NCBI RefSeq assembly: GCF_000374345.1
Contig: NZ_KB893992.1
Coordinates: 1 to 57,300, forward strand
Reading direction: 5' to 3'
Length of the DNA: 57,300 bases
From: Heyndrickxia acidiproducens DSM 23148
GTDB taxonomy: Bacteria > Bacillota > Bacilli > Bacillales > Bacillaceae_C
The position numbers and the translations under genes were made by a program. Below the pieces are notes generated by a model. It was not told where the DNA came from and made no database searches. It saw nothing but the letters and a program-made list of their open reading frames with translations. Shown here one piece after another: positions 42,793-51,357 of this stretch. Every line of letters starts with the position of its first letter. Position 1 is the first letter of the stretch.

Positions 42793-42822
42793 GTGTTGTT
42801 AGCACAATGTGCAATATTAATA
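42793..42822 (-). other. Ter site T5, reverse
   Basis: On - it reads CATTGTGCTAACAACAC, the same orientation as T3 and T4. It lies 2 kb further out, between the GNAT and NUDIX genes, and may be a backup for forks that pass T3 and T4. Confidence 0.77.
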
Positions 42823-42879
42823 ATGTTTTTCAATTTTTTACATTTAAAAATCCACTTGAGCGTAACGGGAAACCGGCCA

Positions 42880-43503
42880 CTACAGACCGGTTTTCAAAAT
42901 GTCGATAAAGTTCTTTAAAATCCCTGCAGTTAGACCCCATATCACGTAATCCCCATAATAGTAAAAGTACTCGGTCATTTGCTGCGTATTCCACTTATAT
43001 GCCTTTCCGCCCCTGATTAAATGGAATGGAAAAGCCTGCTCCGGTTCGACGTGAAATTGCAACCGGTAGCACTCCGGCTCTATTTTCATCAGATAAGCTA
43101 GCGGAATTGTAAAAATTTCCTCCACTTCATCCGGATTAGGATGGAATTCACTATGTTCCAAAAAACCGAAATAGGGATAAACGACACGGTTGCCGAAAGA
43201 AGATACAACATAGTCAAGCGGCAGCAGCCGGGTGACAGCTTTCTGATCAATTTGCAGTTCTTCTGCCGTTTCGCGGATGGCAGCCGCACCCGGTGTTTCA
43301 TCTGTTCGTTCAATTTTCCCGCCCGGAAAACAAATCTCCCCCGGCTGCTTCCGCAAATGCTCGGACCTTACTTCAAATAATACCTCAAGTTCCCCATTTA
43401 CACGGACAAGCGGCAACAGCACCGCAAACTTTTGTAATCCTTCCAGCCCCTGAATCGAAGGCTGCCTGGATTGAAATAAATTCACGATCTCTTCCTGATT
43501 CAA
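42880..43503 (-). CDS. NUDIX hydrolase, CoA pyrophosphatase type
   Basis: A 207-aa NUDIX protein. The box GGKIERTDETPGAAAIRETAEEL is complete, and the preceding EHLRKQPGEICFPGG resembles the NuCoA motif of CoA pyrophosphatases (E. coli NudL/YeaB), which split CoA into 4'-phosphopantetheine and 3',5'-ADP. TTG 43503 follows GGGAGA. Isolated gene on -. Confidence 0.88.
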   Translation of the reverse strand: MNQEEIVNLFQSRQPSIQGLEGLQKFAVLLPLVRVNGELEVLFEVRSEHLRKQPGEICFPGGKIERTDETPGAAAIRETAEELQIDQKAVTRLLPLDYVVSSFGNRVVYPYFGFLEHSEFHPNPDEVEEIFTIPLAYLMKIEPECYRLQFHVEPEQAFPFHLIRGGKAYKWNTQQMTEYFYYYGDYVIWGLTAGILKNFIDILKTGL

Positions 43504-43777
43504 TATTTCTGTCTCCCTTCTTATCCGCGGCCGGCAAAATCGCCGCCAAACAAAATCCTCCCGCTTACACCCGGATTTGTTTTGCTTAATTTATATATAC
43601 CACAAACCCCGCAAGAATAAAGAGAAGCATTCACGCAATTTTATTGATTTGTAATCATGATAGCGGATTGCTTCTTTCTAAACCTGTTTTCCATTTGCAG
43701 CGGGGCGAAAAAAATGATTTGTATAATAAACCATACGTTTTCCACAAAATACATAGGGAAAAATGCAGGTAAATGGG

Positions 43778-43806
43778 TTTACATTTTTATGGTTATTGAA
43801 TACAAT
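43778..43806 (+). promoter_or_regulatory. Sigma-A promoter of mntH
   Basis: TTTACA (43778-43783), 17-bp spacer, TACAAT (43801-43806); start expected near 43813. Confidence 0.7.
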
Positions 43807-43820
43807 AGTATCGGATAGAA

Positions 43821-43836
43821 TTTTCCCTCGGGAAAC
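43821..43836. promoter_or_regulatory. MntR operator of mntH
   Basis: TTTTCCCTCGGGAAAC matches the B. subtilis MntR box (TTTGCCTTAAGGAAAC) at 12 of 16 positions. It lies just downstream of the predicted start point, where manganese-loaded MntR would block transcription. Confidence 0.7.
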
Positions 43837-43880
43837 TTTTTTGAACGAGGTTTAAATTTCGAGTAGGGGGAAACAAATAA

Positions 43881-45173
43881 ATGAGTGACAAAACCATCAA
43901 CCAAAAAGTGTTGACGCGTGTTGACCACAACAGCTTAAGTGCACAAGCCGTATTAAGAGGCGATGTCAAAGGGTTCAAACGAATCCTGCCATTTCTGGGT
44001 CCTGCTTTTATTGCCGGTGTTGCTTATATTGATCCCGGCAACTTCGCGACGAATATTACAGCGGGTTCAAAATACGGTTATACCTTGCTATGGGTCATTT
44101 TGTTCTCAAATCTAATGGCCGTGCTGATCCAGTCTTTATCCGCAAAATTGGGGATTGCAACGGGCAGAAACCTGCCGGAAGTGGCCCATGACCGCTTCCC
44201 TAAAGGCGTTTCGTATTTCCTGTGGATCCAAAGCGAGCTGGTGATCATTGCAACGGATTTAGCTGAATTTATCGGAGCGGCTTTAGGGCTTTATCTGATC
44301 TTTGGGATTCCGATGCTGCCGGCAGCCCTTATCACGGCAGCCGGGTCATTTGCGATATTAGAGCTTCAGCGCCGCGGCTACCGTTCGCTTGAAGCTGCGA
44401 TTGCGGCAATGGTCATGATTGTGGTTTTGGCTTTTGCCTTCCAAACCTTTCTTGCAAAACCTGAATTGAGCGCGGTATTTGGCGGACTGGTCACGCCTAA
44501 ATTCGAAGGTACCGGCAGTATCCTACTGGCAGCCGGTATTCTCGGCGCCACAGTGATGCCTCATGCCATTTACTTGCACTCATCCTTAACGCAGAGCCGG
44601 ATCGTCGGCCGCAATGAGCGTGAAAAAAGAAAGATCTTTCAATTTGAGTTTGTTGATATTTGTATTGCGATGCTGATTGCAGGGGCCATTAATATTTCCA
44701 TGCTGGTGATTGCGTCCGCGGTATTTTTTAAACATCATATTGTCGTGGATGATTTAAGTGTGGCCTTCAGCCAATTCGAGACATACATCGGTCCGGCCGC
44801 GGCAATCTCCTTTGGCCTTGGCCTTTTAATCGCGGGATTATCGAGTTCTTCTGTCGGAACTTTATCAGGCGATGTCGTGATGCAGGGCTTTATCAACAAG
44901 CGGATCAACCTTTATTTGCGCAGAGCGATTACCACGGTCCCGCCGCTATTGATTATTATGTCCGGCATTAATCCGACCAGCGCGCTTGTAATCAGCCAGG
45001 TCATCCTGTCTTTTGGCATTATTTTCGCATTGGTCCCGCTAATCATGTTTACAAGCAATAAAAAAATAATGGGCAGTTTGGTCAACCATAAAGTGACCAG
45101 CTTCATTGCCTGGATTGTAGCCGGCCTGGTCATTTGTTTGAACGTGTTTTTGCTTTTCCAAACCCTCATGTAA
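43881..45173 (+). CDS. mntH: Manganese transporter MntH (Nramp family)
   Basis: A 430-aa proton-coupled divalent metal importer with eleven hydrophobic helices. The metal site DPGN (residues 51-54) in helix 1 and MPHAIYLHSS in helix 6 are conserved, which gives Mn/Fe preference. SD is TAGGGGG. Length fits MntH of Bacillus (about 425). Control by MntR is suggested by the operator upstream. Confidence 0.94.
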   Translation: MSDKTINQKVLTRVDHNSLSAQAVLRGDVKGFKRILPFLGPAFIAGVAYIDPGNFATNITAGSKYGYTLLWVILFSNLMAVLIQSLSAKLGIATGRNLPEVAHDRFPKGVSYFLWIQSELVIIATDLAEFIGAALGLYLIFGIPMLPAALITAAGSFAILELQRRGYRSLEAAIAAMVMIVVLAFAFQTFLAKPELSAVFGGLVTPKFEGTGSILLAAGILGATVMPHAIYLHSSLTQSRIVGRNEREKRKIFQFEFVDICIAMLIAGAINISMLVIASAVFFKHHIVVDDLSVAFSQFETYIGPAAAISFGLGLLIAGLSSSSVGTLSGDVVMQGFINKRINLYLRRAITTVPPLLIIMSGINPTSALVISQVILSFGIIFALVPLIMFTSNKKIMGSLVNHKVTSFIAWIVAGLVICLNVFLLFQTLM

Positions 45174-45296
45174 AAATACAGCAATCCCGGCTGCTGCAAG
45201 AATAGACCTGCCCGGCCTGCCGTGCTTTTTATATCGTAAGCCTGTAAAAGCAATAACGGCCGCCATGTCTTCTTGCTTGCCCGAAAAACACTAACA

Positions 45297-45330
45297 AAAA
45301 AGAAGCGCCTGTTTCAGCGCTTCTTTTTTG
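45297..45330. terminator. Terminator between mntH and the YjcZ-like gene
   Basis: AAAAAAGAAGCGC and GCGCTTCTTTTTT form a 13-bp stem with a 7-nt loop. It can act on transcripts from both sides. Confidence 0.9.
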
Positions 45331-45341
45331 CGGTTTACGGA

Positions 45342-45440
45342 TTAATATCCGCCTCCGTAACCATAGGAAGTACCCACGATAATCAATAAAATAAACAGAA
45401 CAACGATCAGTGGGAACCAGTTATATCCTTGTTCAGACAT
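45342..45440 (-). CDS. YjcZ-like small membrane peptide
   Basis: 32 aa: an N-terminal MSEQGYNWFP, one membrane helix (LIVVLFILLIIVGTSY) and a Gly/Tyr tail (GYGGGY). This layout is typical of the YjcZ/sporulation peptide family of Bacillus, often present in many copies. The SD GGGGAGGTG lies 6 nt before the ATG. The family is linked to sporulation by annotation; role unknown. Confidence 0.85.
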   Translation of the reverse strand: MSEQGYNWFPLIVVLFILLIIVGTSYGYGGGY

Positions 45441-45699
45441 GTCTTCACCTCCCCGCTAACTGGTACTTTAAAATATGAAAAAACAGAAATAATGGAAAGG
45501 GACAAATCCCCGCTCATGAAAAAATAATAGATTTGACTATATTACCGGTTCAATTGCCATTTATGGTTAGCGCATTTACCAGGCTAATCATGGAATGGCC
45601 GTGCTTCGTTCGTATTGTATAGTTGCAGCGTGATTTACCGTACGGCCCGTTTTTTATTTTGACCCCATCGTTTCTGATTTTTTGGTGTTATCGTGTTCC

Positions 45700-45728
45700 T
45701 TGCTATTTTTATATGAATCTTGTATAAT
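45700..45728 (+). promoter_or_regulatory. Sigma-A promoter of the pbuG transcript
   Basis: TTGCTA (45700-45705), 17-bp spacer, TATAAT (45723-45728), so transcription starts just ahead of the riboswitch. Confidence 0.75.
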
Positions 45729-45752
45729 TTTAACCATTCGTTTTAATTGTGT

Positions 45753-45824
45753 ACCTTGTATAAGTTTAGAAAAAAGGCCTAAACGTCTCTACCAAGCTGC
45801 CGTAAAAAGCTTGACTACAATGGT
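45753..45824 (+). promoter_or_regulatory. Purine riboswitch, guanine type
   Basis: A three-way junction aptamer: P1 ACCTTGT/ACAATGGT with one bulge; junction ATAAG; P2 GTTTAG/CTAAAC (45764-45769, 45779-45784) with a loop containing GG; junction GTCTCTAC; P3 CAAGCT/AGCTTG with loop GCCGTAA. These are the purine-riboswitch marks (TCTAC before P3, CCGTAA loop). The specificity base after P3 is C (45815, in GACTAC), which indicates guanine/hypoxanthine rather than adenine. L2 is A-rich and does not have the common ATATGG. It lies upstream of the guanine permease gene. Confidence 0.85.
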
Positions 45825-45863
45825 GAAAACATGTTTAGCAAACCGTCATCTTTGTTAGTACCT

Positions 45864-45953
45864 AAAGCCGGAAGATTGCTGCAGCACGTATATTCCCGAC
45901 CTTTTTCGTTCATTCGGGCATCTATACATCCATGCGGCATGTCCGGCTTTTTA
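45864..45953 (+). terminator. Possible expression-platform terminator of the riboswitch
   Basis: AAAGCCGGA at the left and TCCGGCTTTTT at the right can pair across a branched loop that includes CCCGA/TCGGG. The T-run following TCCGGC suggests an intrinsic terminator before pbuG, so ligand binding would lower expression. How it couples to P1 is not clear. Confidence 0.45.
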
Positions 45954-46074
45954 TGTGTAACAAGGCGTGTTTAGGAAAAACTTATAGAAGCTGTCTTTTA
46001 TCACGATTTTGGAAACAGAGCGGTGCTTAATTGGGCATGCTTTATTTATCAACAGAATAGTGAGGGAAAATCTC

Positions 46075-47370
46075 ATGCAGCATTTTTTTCAATTTCAAAC
46101 GCGCGGGACATCCTATCGGCAGGAGTCGATTGCTGGCGTTACCACTTTTTTATCAATGGCCTATATTTTAATCGTTAACCCGGTTGTGTTAAGCCAATCG
46201 GGTATGGATAAAGGCGCCGTCTTTACGGCGACAGCCCTGGCATCCATGATCGGGACATTGCTGATCGGCTTACTGGCCAATTATCCGATTGGTATCGCTC
46301 CCAGCATGGGGCTGAACGCTTTTTTTACCTTTTCCGTCTGCCTCGGGATGCATGTGCCCTGGCCGACAGCTTTAGCGGGCGTATTTGTTTCGGGGATTTT
46401 ATTCGTCATCCTGAGCCTGCTTAAGATCCGTGAAAAAATCATCAATATGATACCGGAAGATTTAAAGCACGCGATCGTGGCCGGGATCGGGTTTTTTATC
46501 GCTTTTATCGGGTTAAAAAATACGGGTATCGTTGTTGCAAACCCGGATACTATCGTTTCGCTCGGCGATATGACATCGCCCGGTGTAATGCTTGCGATTT
46601 TTAGTTTTATTGTCATGCTGTTACTGCTCGTACGCGGCGTACAGGCAGGCATTTTTTTCGGCATTGTCATCGCCACAATTGCCGGGATGCTGACCGGGCT
46701 CGTTCCTGTGCCGCACACGATTGTCGGTTCGATTCCAAGTTTGACGCCTACTTTCGGAAAAGTCTTTTTCCACCTGGATGATTTATGGAACCCCGATATG
46801 ATTGCCGTTATTTTTACGTTTCTATTCGTGGCTTTCTTTGACACAGCCGGCACACTAATTGCTGTAGCGGGGCAGGCAGGCTTAATGAAACATAACGAAA
46901 TCCCGAATGCCGGGCGCGCACTTCTGGCCGATTCGCTCGCCGGGGTATTTGGCAGCATTTTAGGTACCTCGACGCCGGCGACAATGGTTGAATCAAGTTC
47001 CGGAATTGCTGCCGGGGGGCGCACCGGTTTTACTTCAATTGTTATTTCCGGCGGTTTTGCCATTGCCTTGTTCTTCTCGCCGTTATTGTCCGTGATTTCC
47101 ACCGAAGTTACATCCCCTGCACTGATCATCGTTGGGGCTTTAATGGCCATGCAGATAAGGGTAATTAACTGGAGCCGGCTGGAGATCGCCATTCCCGCCT
47201 TCATAACGATCATTATGATGCCGCTGACTTACAGCGTGGCAACCGGGATAGCACTTGGATTTATTTTATATCCGATTGCTATGCTTGTACTCGGAAAAGC
47301 GAAACAGGTTCATCCTTTGATGTACGTATTATTTGTTGCTTTTGTCGCCTATTTCGTATATTTGGCATAG
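46075..47370 (+). CDS. pbuG: Guanine/hypoxanthine permease (PbuG/AzgA family)
   Basis: A 431-aa purine permease of the NCS2-type AzgA group with about 13 membrane helices. Conserved parts are GVTTFLSMAYILIVNP, APSMGLNAFFTF, FVAFFDTAGTL and GTSTPATMVESSSGIAAGGRTGFTS. Length matches B. subtilis PbuG (440). ATG 46075 is 7 nt from GAGGGA; an upstream frame start at 46009 has no SD. The guanine riboswitch upstream supports guanine/hypoxanthine as substrate. Confidence 0.92.
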   Translation: MQHFFQFQTRGTSYRQESIAGVTTFLSMAYILIVNPVVLSQSGMDKGAVFTATALASMIGTLLIGLLANYPIGIAPSMGLNAFFTFSVCLGMHVPWPTALAGVFVSGILFVILSLLKIREKIINMIPEDLKHAIVAGIGFFIAFIGLKNTGIVVANPDTIVSLGDMTSPGVMLAIFSFIVMLLLLVRGVQAGIFFGIVIATIAGMLTGLVPVPHTIVGSIPSLTPTFGKVFFHLDDLWNPDMIAVIFTFLFVAFFDTAGTLIAVAGQAGLMKHNEIPNAGRALLADSLAGVFGSILGTSTPATMVESSSGIAAGGRTGFTSIVISGGFAIALFFSPLLSVISTEVTSPALIIVGALMAMQIRVINWSRLEIAIPAFITIIMMPLTYSVATGIALGFILYPIAMLVLGKAKQVHPLMYVLFVAFVAYFVYLA

Positions 47371-47382
47371 AAAAGTTTATTT

Positions 47383-47425
47383 GAAACCCCCTAAGTTGGG
47401 CTCCATCACCAGCTTAGGGGGTTTC
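47383..47425. terminator. Bidirectional terminator between pbuG and NUDIX genes
   Basis: GAAACCCCCTAAG and CTTAGGGGGTTTC (47383-47395, 47413-47425) form a perfect 13-bp stem between convergent genes. Confidence 0.88.
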
Positions 47426-47428
47426 ATT

Positions 47429-47911
47429 TCAGCGCTGGACATTTTCGTTTTGCGTACGCTGCTCCCTGATGCGGTATTCTTCTATCATTCTCCGGTGGCT
47501 GCCGACAAGCTGTTCAGGCAATTTATCCAAAGGAAAGAAAGCGATATTCAACCCTTCATCTAAGTTCACACGTGCTTCCCCAAAAAAAGAACGGCACACA
47601 TAAGCAGCAGTCACCGAATAAAATTCGTCGCCGTTTTGCAGACGGACAAAATAATTTTTTCCGGAATATAAATTTAAAAGCTCCAAGTCTTTTAGCTGCA
47701 AACCTGTTTCTTCATACACCTCACGCCTCGCCGTTTCTTCAGCAGATTCACCCAGTTCCATTAATCCTCCGGGAAGCCCCCAGACACCGCGTGGTTCGAT
47801 TCTTTGCTGCAGAAGCAACTTTTCTTCTTTATTCAGTACGAGTACGACACTGCCAGGCAATATCAGCGGGCGCTTACCTGTTAATTTCCTGATTTCTTCA
47901 ATATAGCCCAT
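47429..47911 (-). CDS. NUDIX hydrolase (MutT-like)
   Basis: A 160-aa NUDIX protein with the full box GGLMELGESAEETARREVYEETGL. LLLQQRIEPRGVWGLPGG precedes the box, typical of nucleoside-diphosphate-derivative pyrophosphatases. Substrate unknown. ATG 47911 after GAGGGTG is preferred over the longer frame. Its stop lies 4 bp from the shared terminator. Confidence 0.88.
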   Translation of the reverse strand: MGYIEEIRKLTGKRPLILPGSVVLVLNKEEKLLLQQRIEPRGVWGLPGGLMELGESAEETARREVYEETGLQLKDLELLNLYSGKNYFVRLQNGDEFYSVTAAYVCRSFFGEARVNLDEGLNIAFFPLDKLPEQLVGSHRRMIEEYRIREQRTQNENVQR

Positions 47912-48002
47912 GATTATTACACCCTCATCCAAAAAGATTCTACTGTAAGCTTAACATGAGCGCTCGCCAAAAAACATCAGTCAAGCACCTTTTCATATTA
48001 AA

Positions 48003-48042
48003 ACAGCGCCGAAAAGTGCAAAATCCCCTTTTCAGCGCTGAT
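48003..48042 (-). terminator. Terminator of the Dps-like gene
   Basis: On - CAGCGCTGAAAAG pairs with CTTTTCGGCGCTG (one mismatch) and is followed by TTTTAAT. The 5' arm includes the last codons and stop region of the Dps-like gene. Confidence 0.78.
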
Positions 48043-48481
48043 CGAGCAATGCTTCAAGCATCCATTTATGTTTATCAAACCGCTTCAAACAGCCCGTCAA
48101 ATAGTCGGCAGTGGCTGCATCCTGCCCCTCTTCTGCAAGCGGAATTCCGATTTTGCGGATTTCCTCTGACATTTGCGTGAAGTCGGCAACCAAAGTTTTG
48201 AGGATCTCCCGCTCTTCATTGTCAGCAGTGGCTTCTGCCAATGTTTGAACATCAAGAAATTTTGACATCGTTGCAAGCGGCCTGCCCCCGATTGCCAAAA
48301 TTCTTTCCGCAATCACATCGATATGCGCCGAAAATTCAGCATAGAGATCTTCAAAAAATTGATGCAGTGTAAAAAAACGCTGCCCCTGAATGTACCAGTG
48401 GAACCGGTGAAGTTTGATATACATAACCGTAAAATTTGACAGTTCCCGGTTTAAAAACGCAACCAGTCTTTCATCTGACAA
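48032..48481 (-). CDS. Dps family DNA-protecting ferritin (MrgA-like)
   Basis: A 149-aa four-helix Dps protein that oxidises and stores iron and may bind DNA. The ferroxidase residues are at the expected places: His28 in HRFHW, His40 in FTLHQFFED, Asp55 and Glu59 in HIDVIAERI. The GGRPLATM segment after helix 2 is typical of the family. TTG 48481 with GGAAGGA upstream is the start. B. subtilis MrgA and Dps are relatives; regulation by PerR or SigB cannot be decided. Confidence 0.92.
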   Translation of the reverse strand: MSDERLVAFLNRELSNFTVMYIKLHRFHWYIQGQRFFTLHQFFEDLYAEFSAHIDVIAERILAIGGRPLATMSKFLDVQTLAEATADNEEREILKTLVADFTQMSEEIRKIGIPLAEEGQDAATADYLTGCLKRFDKHKWMLEALLDQR

Positions 48482-48586
48482 TGTTCAACATCCTTCCGCC
48501 ATCTTTTTGATTACTTATCCTGAGGAATTAAAGGACTTCCTGCAGCTGTCCCTTAGGATTTGTGCCCCATCCATTTTCTATTCATA

Positions 48587-49057
48587 TTACCGCCAGATTT
48601 CAATTTTAATTTTTGACCAGGTTTTCCGTACCCGGGCAAACAGCCAATAGCCGCATATTCCCCCGAGCGTATTAAGCAATATATCGTCGACATCAAAACC
48701 GCCGACCTGGAAATTCCATTGCAATATTTCTGCTCCTCCTGATGCACATAAAGAAATCAGGATAACGAGCCATCCCCTTCTAAGTTTCGCAAAAAGGCAG
48801 GGCAAAAAGAAGCCAAGCGGCATGAAGAATAAAACATTCCCAAAAAGATTTGAAAACCATATATCGAATTGAAAATAACGGTAATACACAATATACATGC
48901 GGATTGTTCTGAACGGGATAAAATTATGGTCCGCCATCCTGGCGGCGTGGCGGAAGGAAACAAAAAACAACAGCTCGGCCATATAAAGAAGATAGACAAT
49001 AAAAAGCAGCCATGCAGCCGCTTTTATGATTATACGAAAAGATGCGGATTTTTTCAT
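48587..49057 (-). CDS. VanZ-like family membrane protein
   Basis: A 156-aa membrane protein with four helices (about residues 8-28, 60-80, 88-105, 130-150). NFIPFRTI, NLFGNVLFFMPLGFFLP and GAEILQW-x-GGFDVDDILLNTLGGICGYW are the VanZ domain marks. VanZ gives low-level teicoplanin resistance in enterococci, but most family members have unknown functions. ATG 49057 follows GGAGG by 5 nt. Confidence 0.88.
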   Translation of the reverse strand: MKKSASFRIIIKAAAWLLFIVYLLYMAELLFFVSFRHAARMADHNFIPFRTIRMYIVYYRYFQFDIWFSNLFGNVLFFMPLGFFLPCLFAKLRRGWLVILISLCASGGAEILQWNFQVGGFDVDDILLNTLGGICGYWLFARVRKTWSKIKIEIWR

Positions 49058-49189
49058 GGAGCCCTCCAAAACGTTTTGCAGGCAATATTTTTCATTAATA
49101 TTTATTCGGCTTTTTCTGGAATTATACGTCCCAAAATGGCGGCTTTTTCTGCTTATACCTGAAAATCATCTCCGGCTTGTATACCGAAT

Positions 49190-49216
49190 AAGGAGCCTGC
49201 ATGAACAGGCTCCTTC
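49190..49216 (-). terminator. Hairpin after the ABC exporter operon
   Basis: AAGGAGCCTG and CAGGCTCCTT form a perfect 10-bp stem. Only a short T-rich stretch follows on -, so termination strength is uncertain. Confidence 0.6.
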
Positions 49217-49270
49217 ATAAAACTTGCGGCTTTTTAGTTAAATGACAGGCTGCCTGATGTTTCCCAGCCG

Positions 49271-50218
49271 TTAATAAGAGATGTCCCGCTTTTGGAAATA
49301 CCAGAACGACAGTACCATAAAGACAAGATAGTAAACAGCCAATATGCTTAACGAAAATCCAAGGGTTACCCCATCAGTAAGTTCATGCTGGTAGGCATAA
49401 ATGGATAAATCCATATGCGGAAAGATTAAGTATTTCATCCAATCGTATTTCTCGATCAGAAACAGCAGTATACCACCCAAGGTATTGGTGATAAACAGCA
49501 TAAAAATTCCGATCCCGACCGCCAGTGCCTGATTTTTAAATAAAGTGGACAGCATAAACGCAATCGCAGTCACCATCACAAGGCTTGGCAGAAACAGTGC
49601 AGCTTTCTTGAGAAACTGTGGCCCGATTTCTTTTATTGAATAGCTGCCGCCGGTTAAATTCTGCTCTATGAATTTCGTATTGAAGCCGCTGCTGCCCTGA
49701 AATATCATGCCAATCAGATAGCCGGCAATAAATAACACGATTAACAGCAAAATGGAATAAAGCGTAACCGCAATATATTTGGACAAAAGGATTTTCCATC
49801 TTTGATGCGGCCGGATCATTAATTGTTTAATCGTACCCGTCGCAAACTCCGCTGATACATTTGCGCTGCAGATAATGATACTGAACAAAGTAACAAATGA
49901 GCCGAGCGAAATGATGACGCTGTTCATAAAATGCCAATTGGAATGCGCTTTTGGATTAATGTTGTATTTCAGGTAGTCCTGATTCATGCGGATATTTTGC
50001 GCAAGTCCTGCATTCTTTTCCGGATCTTTTTTCAAAAGCTGCTGGTTCTGTGCCAATTCTTTTTGCACCGATGACCGCCAATTTGGATCGTCCTTGCCGT
50101 ACATTTTATTGTAAAAAATCGCCGCAATCAGTACAAAGGCAACAATCAGAATCATATAAATCCATGAACTTTTCCGTGCGAAAATTTTCATCCATTCATT
50201 CTGTATAAGCCCCATCAT
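49271..50218 (-). CDS. ABC-2 type transporter permease (bacitracin/lantibiotic exporter type)
   Basis: A 315-aa permease. The first helix (SSWIYMILIVAFVLIAAIF) is followed by a long extracytoplasmic loop (DPNWRSSVQKELAQNQQLLKKD ...), then five further helices from about residue 100 on. SAEFATGTIKQLMIRPHQRWKILLSK is the ABC-2 cytoplasmic loop. It overlaps the ATPase gene by 4 bp. Substrate unknown; similar pairs export peptide antibiotics. Confidence 0.9.
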   Translation of the reverse strand: MMGLIQNEWMKIFARKSSWIYMILIVAFVLIAAIFYNKMYGKDDPNWRSSVQKELAQNQQLLKKDPEKNAGLAQNIRMNQDYLKYNINPKAHSNWHFMNSVIISLGSFVTLFSIIICSANVSAEFATGTIKQLMIRPHQRWKILLSKYIAVTLYSILLLIVLFIAGYLIGMIFQGSSGFNTKFIEQNLTGGSYSIKEIGPQFLKKAALFLPSLVMVTAIAFMLSTLFKNQALAVGIGIFMLFITNTLGGILLFLIEKYDWMKYLIFPHMDLSIYAYQHELTDGVTLGFSLSILAVYYLVFMVLSFWYFQKRDISY

Positions 50219-51153
50219 GATTCTTCCACCCCCGCTTCGTGGTTCGTCAATTCAAGAAAACGATCCTCCAGCGTTTTCTTCTCAAAGGTAATTTCATATA
50301 CTTTGCAGCCTGCCTTTACGAGCGCTTCATTGAACCCGGCAACAGACTCATAGGCAGTGGTGACTGATATATGGGCCGCATCAATGATTGAAACTGGCTG
50401 CCCTGAAAATTCTTCAATTACCTCTTTTGCTTTTTGACTGTCATTTGTTGTGAAGTAGACAACCCGCTGCAGATCTTTTTGAATTGCGGTTGTTTCTTCC
50501 ATTGTTTCAATATGGATCAACTTTCCTTTTTCAATAATGGCATAGCGGTCGCACATCAACTCCATTTCGGAGAGAAGATGGGAAGATACCAATACGGAAA
50601 CACCGCTTCTAGCGAGATCGTGCAAATAATCCCTGAATTCCCTGATTCCCTGCGGATCAAGGCCGTTCGTCGGTTCATCGAGGATCAGTAAAGACGGGCT
50701 GTGCAAAATGGCCTGCGCTACGCCAAGCCGCTGTCTCATGCCCAAAGAATAGGTTTTGACTTTTTGTTGTAATGCAGCTTCCAGCTTGACCAGCTTCGCG
50801 ACTTCGGCAATCCTGCTTTCCGGGATTTCTTTTCTTGACATTCTTTTATAGTGCAGCAGATTTTTATAACCGGACATATATGTATAAAATTCCGGATTTT
50901 CCACAATCGCGCCGATTTCGTTCATGGCCCCGATGAAATCCTCATCAACGCTCTTGCCGCTGATATAAACTTCGCCTGACGTGCGTTTGATCAAAGAGAC
51001 AATCATTCTGATGATTGTTGTTTTGCCGGCCCCGTTTGGCCCCAGCAGCCCGAATACCTCTCCCTTTCTGACATCAAAACTGACCCCGTCGACAATCTTT
51101 TTTGATTTGATTGTCTTTGTTAATCCTTTTACCGAGAGTGTGATTTCACTCAT
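50215..51153 (-). CDS. ABC transporter ATP-binding protein (BcrA-like)
   Basis: A 312-aa ATPase. Walker A LLGPNGAGKTT, signature YSLGMRQRLGVA, Walker B LLILDEPTNGLDP and the H-loop SSHLLSEME are present. The 90-residue C-terminal extension is like that of BcrA-type bacitracin exporters. First gene of a two-gene operon with the permease. AGAAGGGA precedes the ATG. Confidence 0.93.
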   Translation of the reverse strand: MSEITLSVKGLTKTIKSKKIVDGVSFDVRKGEVFGLLGPNGAGKTTIIRMIVSLIKRTSGEVYISGKSVDEDFIGAMNEIGAIVENPEFYTYMSGYKNLLHYKRMSRKEIPESRIAEVAKLVKLEAALQQKVKTYSLGMRQRLGVAQAILHSPSLLILDEPTNGLDPQGIREFRDYLHDLARSGVSVLVSSHLLSEMELMCDRYAIIEKGKLIHIETMEETTAIQKDLQRVVYFTTNDSQKAKEVIEEFSGQPVSIIDAAHISVTTAYESVAGFNEALVKAGCKVYEITFEKKTLEDRFLELTNHEAGVEES

Positions 51154-51357
51154 ACAATCCCTTCTTTCCTGCTAAACTATTGTTATATACGGCCATACCG
51201 GGAAAAAGTTTCATAACTTGCAAAGAACTTGCTTTTCCATAATGCTGCGGTAAAGTTTAATTGTGGAATAAAAAAGGGTATAAACATATTTTAGTTAGCA
51301 GATTCATATCATAACAAAAAAGTCTTTCAATTGCCAGTCGGATTAGAGGGATATTCC

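Noticed and set aside
46281..47213. Long open frame on - antisense to pbuG (310 codons)
   Set aside because: It is the mirror of the GC-biased third positions of pbuG, has Pro/Ile/Thr-rich nonsense composition and no SD.
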